7,703 bases of DNA. Origin: CAZVIK01 sp964627045 (lineage in GTDB: Bacteria > Acidobacteriota > Terriglobia > Bryobacterales > Bryobacteraceae). Below the pieces are notes generated by a model. That model saw only the letters and a program-made list of their open reading frames with translations. It searched no databases and was not told where the DNA came from. Shown piece after piece: positions 5,839 through 7,703 of the stretch. The stretch is from positions 1 through 7,703 of the forward strand of contig CAZVIK010000193.1 of assembly GCA_964627045.1 (NCBI GenBank). The letters run 5' to 3'. Every line of letters starts with the position of its first letter. Positions within the stretch are counted from its first letter, which is position 1. Position numbers and translations under genes: made by a program.

Positions 5839-5844
5839 TATAAT
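5839..5844 (+). promoter_or_regulatory. Candidate -10 box for hypAB
   Basis: A perfect TATAAT lies 66 nt before the hypA start. The expected transcription start near 5851 gives a leader of about 60 nt. The -35 position holds only TTCTAC, a weak match, so an activator may be needed. The box lies 6 nt from the opposing mtgA -10 box. Confidence 0.5.
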
Positions 5845-5910
5845 GGAAGGTATTCCACGCGGCGGCGCATCCCTGCCGCGGCCTGCCCTCCATGAGCCGG
5901 ATACAACCGC

Positions 5911-6267
5911 ATGCATGAGGCTTCCATCGTCGAAAGCCTGATCGGAGTGGTCGCCGAAAGCGTCCCGCCGGGAAGCCGTGTGCGCCGGGTGGATGTGCAG
6001 GTGGGCCTGCTGACCGGCGTCAGCCCGGATTCCATGCAGCTCTATTTTGAGCTGATGCGCGAGGGCACGGTGTGCGCCGAAGCGGCGCTGAACGTCGTCC
6101 TGGAGCCGCTGGGCGCGCGTTGCGAGGCTTGCGGAGCGGAGCACACGCTCGACGAACTGGTCTGGCTGTGCCCGGCCTGCGGCGCCCAGGCCCTGAAGTT
6201 CCGCAACGGAGAGGAGCTGCACGTTCGCAGCGTTGAGGTGGAAGATGGCGAAAGTCTTCACGCTTGA
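5911..6267 (+). CDS. hypA: Nickel metallochaperone HypA
   Basis: HypA delivers nickel with HypB during maturation of [NiFe]-hydrogenase, and in some bacteria of urease. The protein has 118 residues, a standard length. It begins MHEASIVESL: the N-terminal Met-His-Glu is the known nickel-binding end, which fixes the start at ATG 5911 although the upstream Shine-Dalgarno is weak (GCCGG). A zinc site is formed by Cys71 and Cys74 (CEAC) with Cys87 and Cys90 (CPAC). The family C-terminus NGEELHVRSVEVED spans 99-112. The end overlaps hypB by 23 nt. No hypC, hypD, hypE, hypF, hydrogenase or urease gene is visible, so the target enzyme must be encoded elsewhere. Confidence 0.96.
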   Translation: MHEASIVESLIGVVAESVPPGSRVRRVDVQVGLLTGVSPDSMQLYFELMREGTVCAEAALNVVLEPLGARCEACGAEHTLDELVWLCPACGAQALKFRNGEELHVRSVEVEDGESLHA

Positions 6268-6910
6268 CCAACGGATTCTGAAGCGCAACAGCGAGGTGGC
6301 CGAGGAGAACCGCCGCTATTTCGATTCCCACGGCGTCTACGTCGTATCACTGGCCAGCAGTCCAGGGGCCGGCAAGACCTCGCTGCTTGAAAAGGCGCTC
6401 GCGCAGTTGAAGCCCGAGGTTCGCGCCGGCGTCGTGGAAGGCGACATTCAGACCGACCGCGACGCCCAGCGCATCGAGACCCTGAACGTGCCCGTCGTGC
6501 AGGTGGTCACCAACGGCACCTGCCACCTGGACGCCCAGATGGTCCAAGGCGCCCTCCAACACCTGGACATCGCCCGCACCGAACTTCTGTTCATCGAAAA
6601 CGTCGGGAACCTGGTGTGTCCCGCCTCCTACGATCTTGGCGAACACCTCAGAGTGGTGGTATCAAGCACCACAGAGGGGGAAGATAAACCCCTCAAATAC
6701 CCCGCTATGTTTCGCCGTTCTCAGGCCCTGGTGATGAACAAGGTCGATTTGCTGCCTTACGTTCCGTTCAATCTGGCCGAGGGCCGGGCCTTTGCCCTCC
6801 GCGTCAACCCATCGCTCGAGATTTTCGAGACGTCTTGTACGACAGGGTCAGGAATTCCCGAGTTCTGCCGATGGGTGATTCAAAGGATGAACGAGACTTC
6901 GGCGGCCTGA
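6245..6910 (+). CDS. hypB: Hydrogenase/urease nickel incorporation GTPase HypB
   Basis: HypB is a SIMIBI-class GTPase that works with HypA to load nickel into the [NiFe] active site. The protein has 221 residues. The P-loop is SSPGAGKTSLL at 38-48, followed by EGDIQTDRDA at 65-74, the base-recognition motif NKVD at 165-168 and SCTTGSG at 197-203. The GTPase-domain metal site is present: Cys93-His94 in GTCHLDAQMV and Cys125 in ENVGNLVCPASYD (118-130). The N-terminus is short and lacks both the His-rich nickel-storage stretch and the CxxCGC-type high-affinity site seen in some HypB proteins, so nickel must come mainly through HypA. ATG 6245, with GAGG 6 nt upstream, is preferred over a TTG at 6233. 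The two genes overlap by 23 nt, implying coupled translation. Confidence 0.96.
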   Translation: MAKVFTLDQRILKRNSEVAEENRRYFDSHGVYVVSLASSPGAGKTSLLEKALAQLKPEVRAGVVEGDIQTDRDAQRIETLNVPVVQVVTNGTCHLDAQMVQGALQHLDIARTELLFIENVGNLVCPASYDLGEHLRVVVSSTTEGEDKPLKYPAMFRRSQALVMNKVDLLPYVPFNLAEGRAFALRVNPSLEIFETSCTTGSGIPEFCRWVIQRMNETSAA

Positions 6911-6975
6911 AGCGGAGAGGGGAGAAGTACCAGTACACCTCTTCAAAACGCGGGGGCGGAACCCGCAAAAAAAGC

Positions 6976-7004
6976 TTGCTATCCTAGCGCGGTTCGTTTA
7001 TTCT
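6976..7004 (+). promoter_or_regulatory. Candidate sigma-70 promoter of the second PEP-CTERM gene
   Basis: TTGCTA (6976-6981, 4 of 6) and TATTCT (6999-7004, 4 of 6) are separated by the ideal 17 nt, in the most AT-rich part of the gap after hypB. The transcription start would be near 7011, giving a leader of about 87 nt that opens directly with the hairpin at 7013. A GGAAC at 6958-6962, seen in some ECF-sigma promoters, is an alternative. Confidence 0.35.
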
Positions 7005-7012
7005 TTTATCAT

Positions 7013-7049
7013 TACGGCGAGGAACGCCGTATGCCGCGATGTTTGCGGC
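7013..7049 (+). other. Two tandem hairpins in the 5' leader of the second PEP-CTERM gene
   Basis: The first stem pairs TACGGCG (7013-7019) with CGCCGTA (7025-7031) over 7 bp, with loop AGGAA. The second starts one base later, pairing GCCGC (7033-7037) with GCGGC (7045-7049) around loop GATGTTT. The loop AGGAA is itself Shine-Dalgarno-like. I could not match the pair to a known riboswitch class; it could be a transcript-stabilising 5' structure or a regulatory leader. Confidence 0.4.
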
Positions 7050-7097
7050 TGAGGACTTTGGGAGCATTGAGTAAAGAGCCCGGGGAGGGCAAGGACC

Positions 7098-7703
7098 ATG
7101 AAAAGACTTCTGCTATCGCTGGCGATCACGCTGATTACCGGTGCCGCACTTTCTGCCGCTCCGCTTTGCACGGACCTGCTGGGATCGAATGTGGTATCGG
7201 GAGGCTTCACCTGCGAGTTGGGCGGGCTCACGTTCAGCAGTTTCTCCGCGACGGGAACGGCCCCCGTCACCCTGATGCAGGCGTCGGTCGTGGGTTCCAC
7301 GGTGTACCTGACGTTCAACCCGTTCGTGGTGGGCGTCGACGACCGGTATTTCTACATGCAGGTTGACGGCAACATCGGCGGCGTGGACCTGACCAACGGC
7401 GGTAACTCGGCCACGTCGATTTTCGAACGGGTTTGCGCCACTCCCATCGGGATGGCCAACATCTGCACTGGCGGCGAAGTGAACCAGATCGCGGAATTGA
7501 ACGCAGCCGGCGGCGGCAGCGACGAGGTGATGTTCCAGGGCGACGGCTATTCGACGATTTACATCTACAAGGATATCCTTTCGGGGACGGACGGCCACCT
7601 GAGTTCTTTCACTCAGAGCTTCCATGCGGTTCCCGAGCCGATGACCTTTGGTCTGATCGGCGCCGGACTGCTCGGCCTCGGCCTTCTGCGCCGCAAGATT
7701 CGC
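7098..7703 (+). CDS. PEP-CTERM-anchored exported protein, stop codon beyond window
   Basis: The frame is open from ATG 7098 to the end of the window (202 codons). The protein is probably nearly complete, because it has already reached the basic tail. The N-terminus is a signal peptide, MKRLLLSLAITLITGAALSA, with cleavage likely before or after the next Ala. VPEP at 178-181 is followed by a hydrophobic helix MTFGLIGAGLLGLGLL (182-197) and RRKIR, the classic PEP-CTERM exosortase signal. The mature part has two cysteine pairs spaced for disulfides (Cys24/Cys39 and Cys113/Cys123). The segment GGFTCELGGLTFSSFSATG (35-53) resembles a pattern recurring in PEP-CTERM proteins of unknown function. GGGGAGG (7082-7088), 9 nt upstream, is the likely ribosome-binding site; a second purine run, AAGGA, is too close at 2 nt. 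The mature domain shows no resemblance to the first PEP-CTERM protein. Confidence 0.88.
   Translation, partial: MKRLLLSLAITLITGAALSAAPLCTDLLGSNVVSGGFTCELGGLTFSSFSATGTAPVTLMQASVVGSTVYLTFNPFVVGVDDRYFYMQVDGNIGGVDLTNGGNSATSIFERVCATPIGMANICTGGEVNQIAELNAAGGGSDEVMFQGDGYSTIYIYKDILSGTDGHLSSFTQSFHAVPEPMTFGLIGAGLLGLGLLRRKIR

Noticed and set aside
6950..6966. Hairpin GCGGG/CCCGC after hypB as a terminator
   Set aside because: It has only a 5-bp stem and is followed by A7 rather than T on the plus strand; the T-run is on the wrong side for hypB.
6958..6985. ECF-sigma promoter GGAAC with TATCCT for the second PEP-CTERM gene
   Set aside because: The -35-like GGAAC overlaps the GC hairpin and the -10 side matches no ECF consensus I can name. 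The TTGCTA/TATTCT pair is better spaced.
1..7703. CRISPR array, tRNA, rRNA, insertion sequence or toxin-antitoxin pair
   Set aside because: I searched by eye for spaced direct repeats, cloverleaf-like folds, transposase motifs and paired small genes, and found none.

Overview
The window looks like GC-rich chromosomal DNA from a soil- or sediment-type bacterium. My best guess is Acidobacteriota of the Solibacter/Bryobacter kind. This is an inference from two short secreted PEP-CTERM proteins, a Gram-negative-type MtgA, the housekeeping gene order and the codon use. No marker gene here settles the taxonomy.

Region 1 (1-3095, minus strand) is a tightly packed housekeeping operon read right to left: xseB (exonuclease VII small subunit), ispA (farnesyl-diphosphate synthase type), tlyA (rRNA 2'-O-methyltransferase), nadK (NAD kinase) and a dicarboxylate/amino-acid:cation symporter cut off by the window edge. 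All four junctions overlap (4, 4, 14 and 4 nt), so translation is probably coupled from end to end. The dxs gene often found between ispA and tlyA is absent.

Region 2 (3096-4481) starts with a 43-nt divergent gap. Each start codon there is preceded, at exactly 6 nt, by a -10-like hexamer, which suggests two leaderless transcripts facing away from each other. The plus-strand gene encodes an unrecognised exported protein of 348 aa with a Pro/Ala/Gln/Lys-rich linker. After it come about 300 nt without a convincing gene, holding two strong GC-rich hairpins and, further on, a promoter.

Region 3 (4482-5800) has a small PEP-CTERM protein (plus strand) converging on mtgA, a monofunctional peptidoglycan glycosyltransferase (minus strand, TTG start). 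A 7-bp GC hairpin lies between them.

Region 4 (5801-7703, plus strand) has a compact divergent promoter region with back-to-back -10 boxes, then hypA-hypB (nickel insertion for [NiFe]-hydrogenase or urease) without other hyp genes nearby. After that comes a second PEP-CTERM protein whose probable 5' leader begins with two tandem hairpins; its reading frame is still open at the window end.

Most of the window is ordinary biology. The parts most worth a second look are the mirrored leaderless-type promoters, the structured region behind the secreted protein, and the structured leader of the last PEP-CTERM gene. I see no CRISPR array, tRNA, rRNA, insertion sequence or clear sign of a new multi-gene system.
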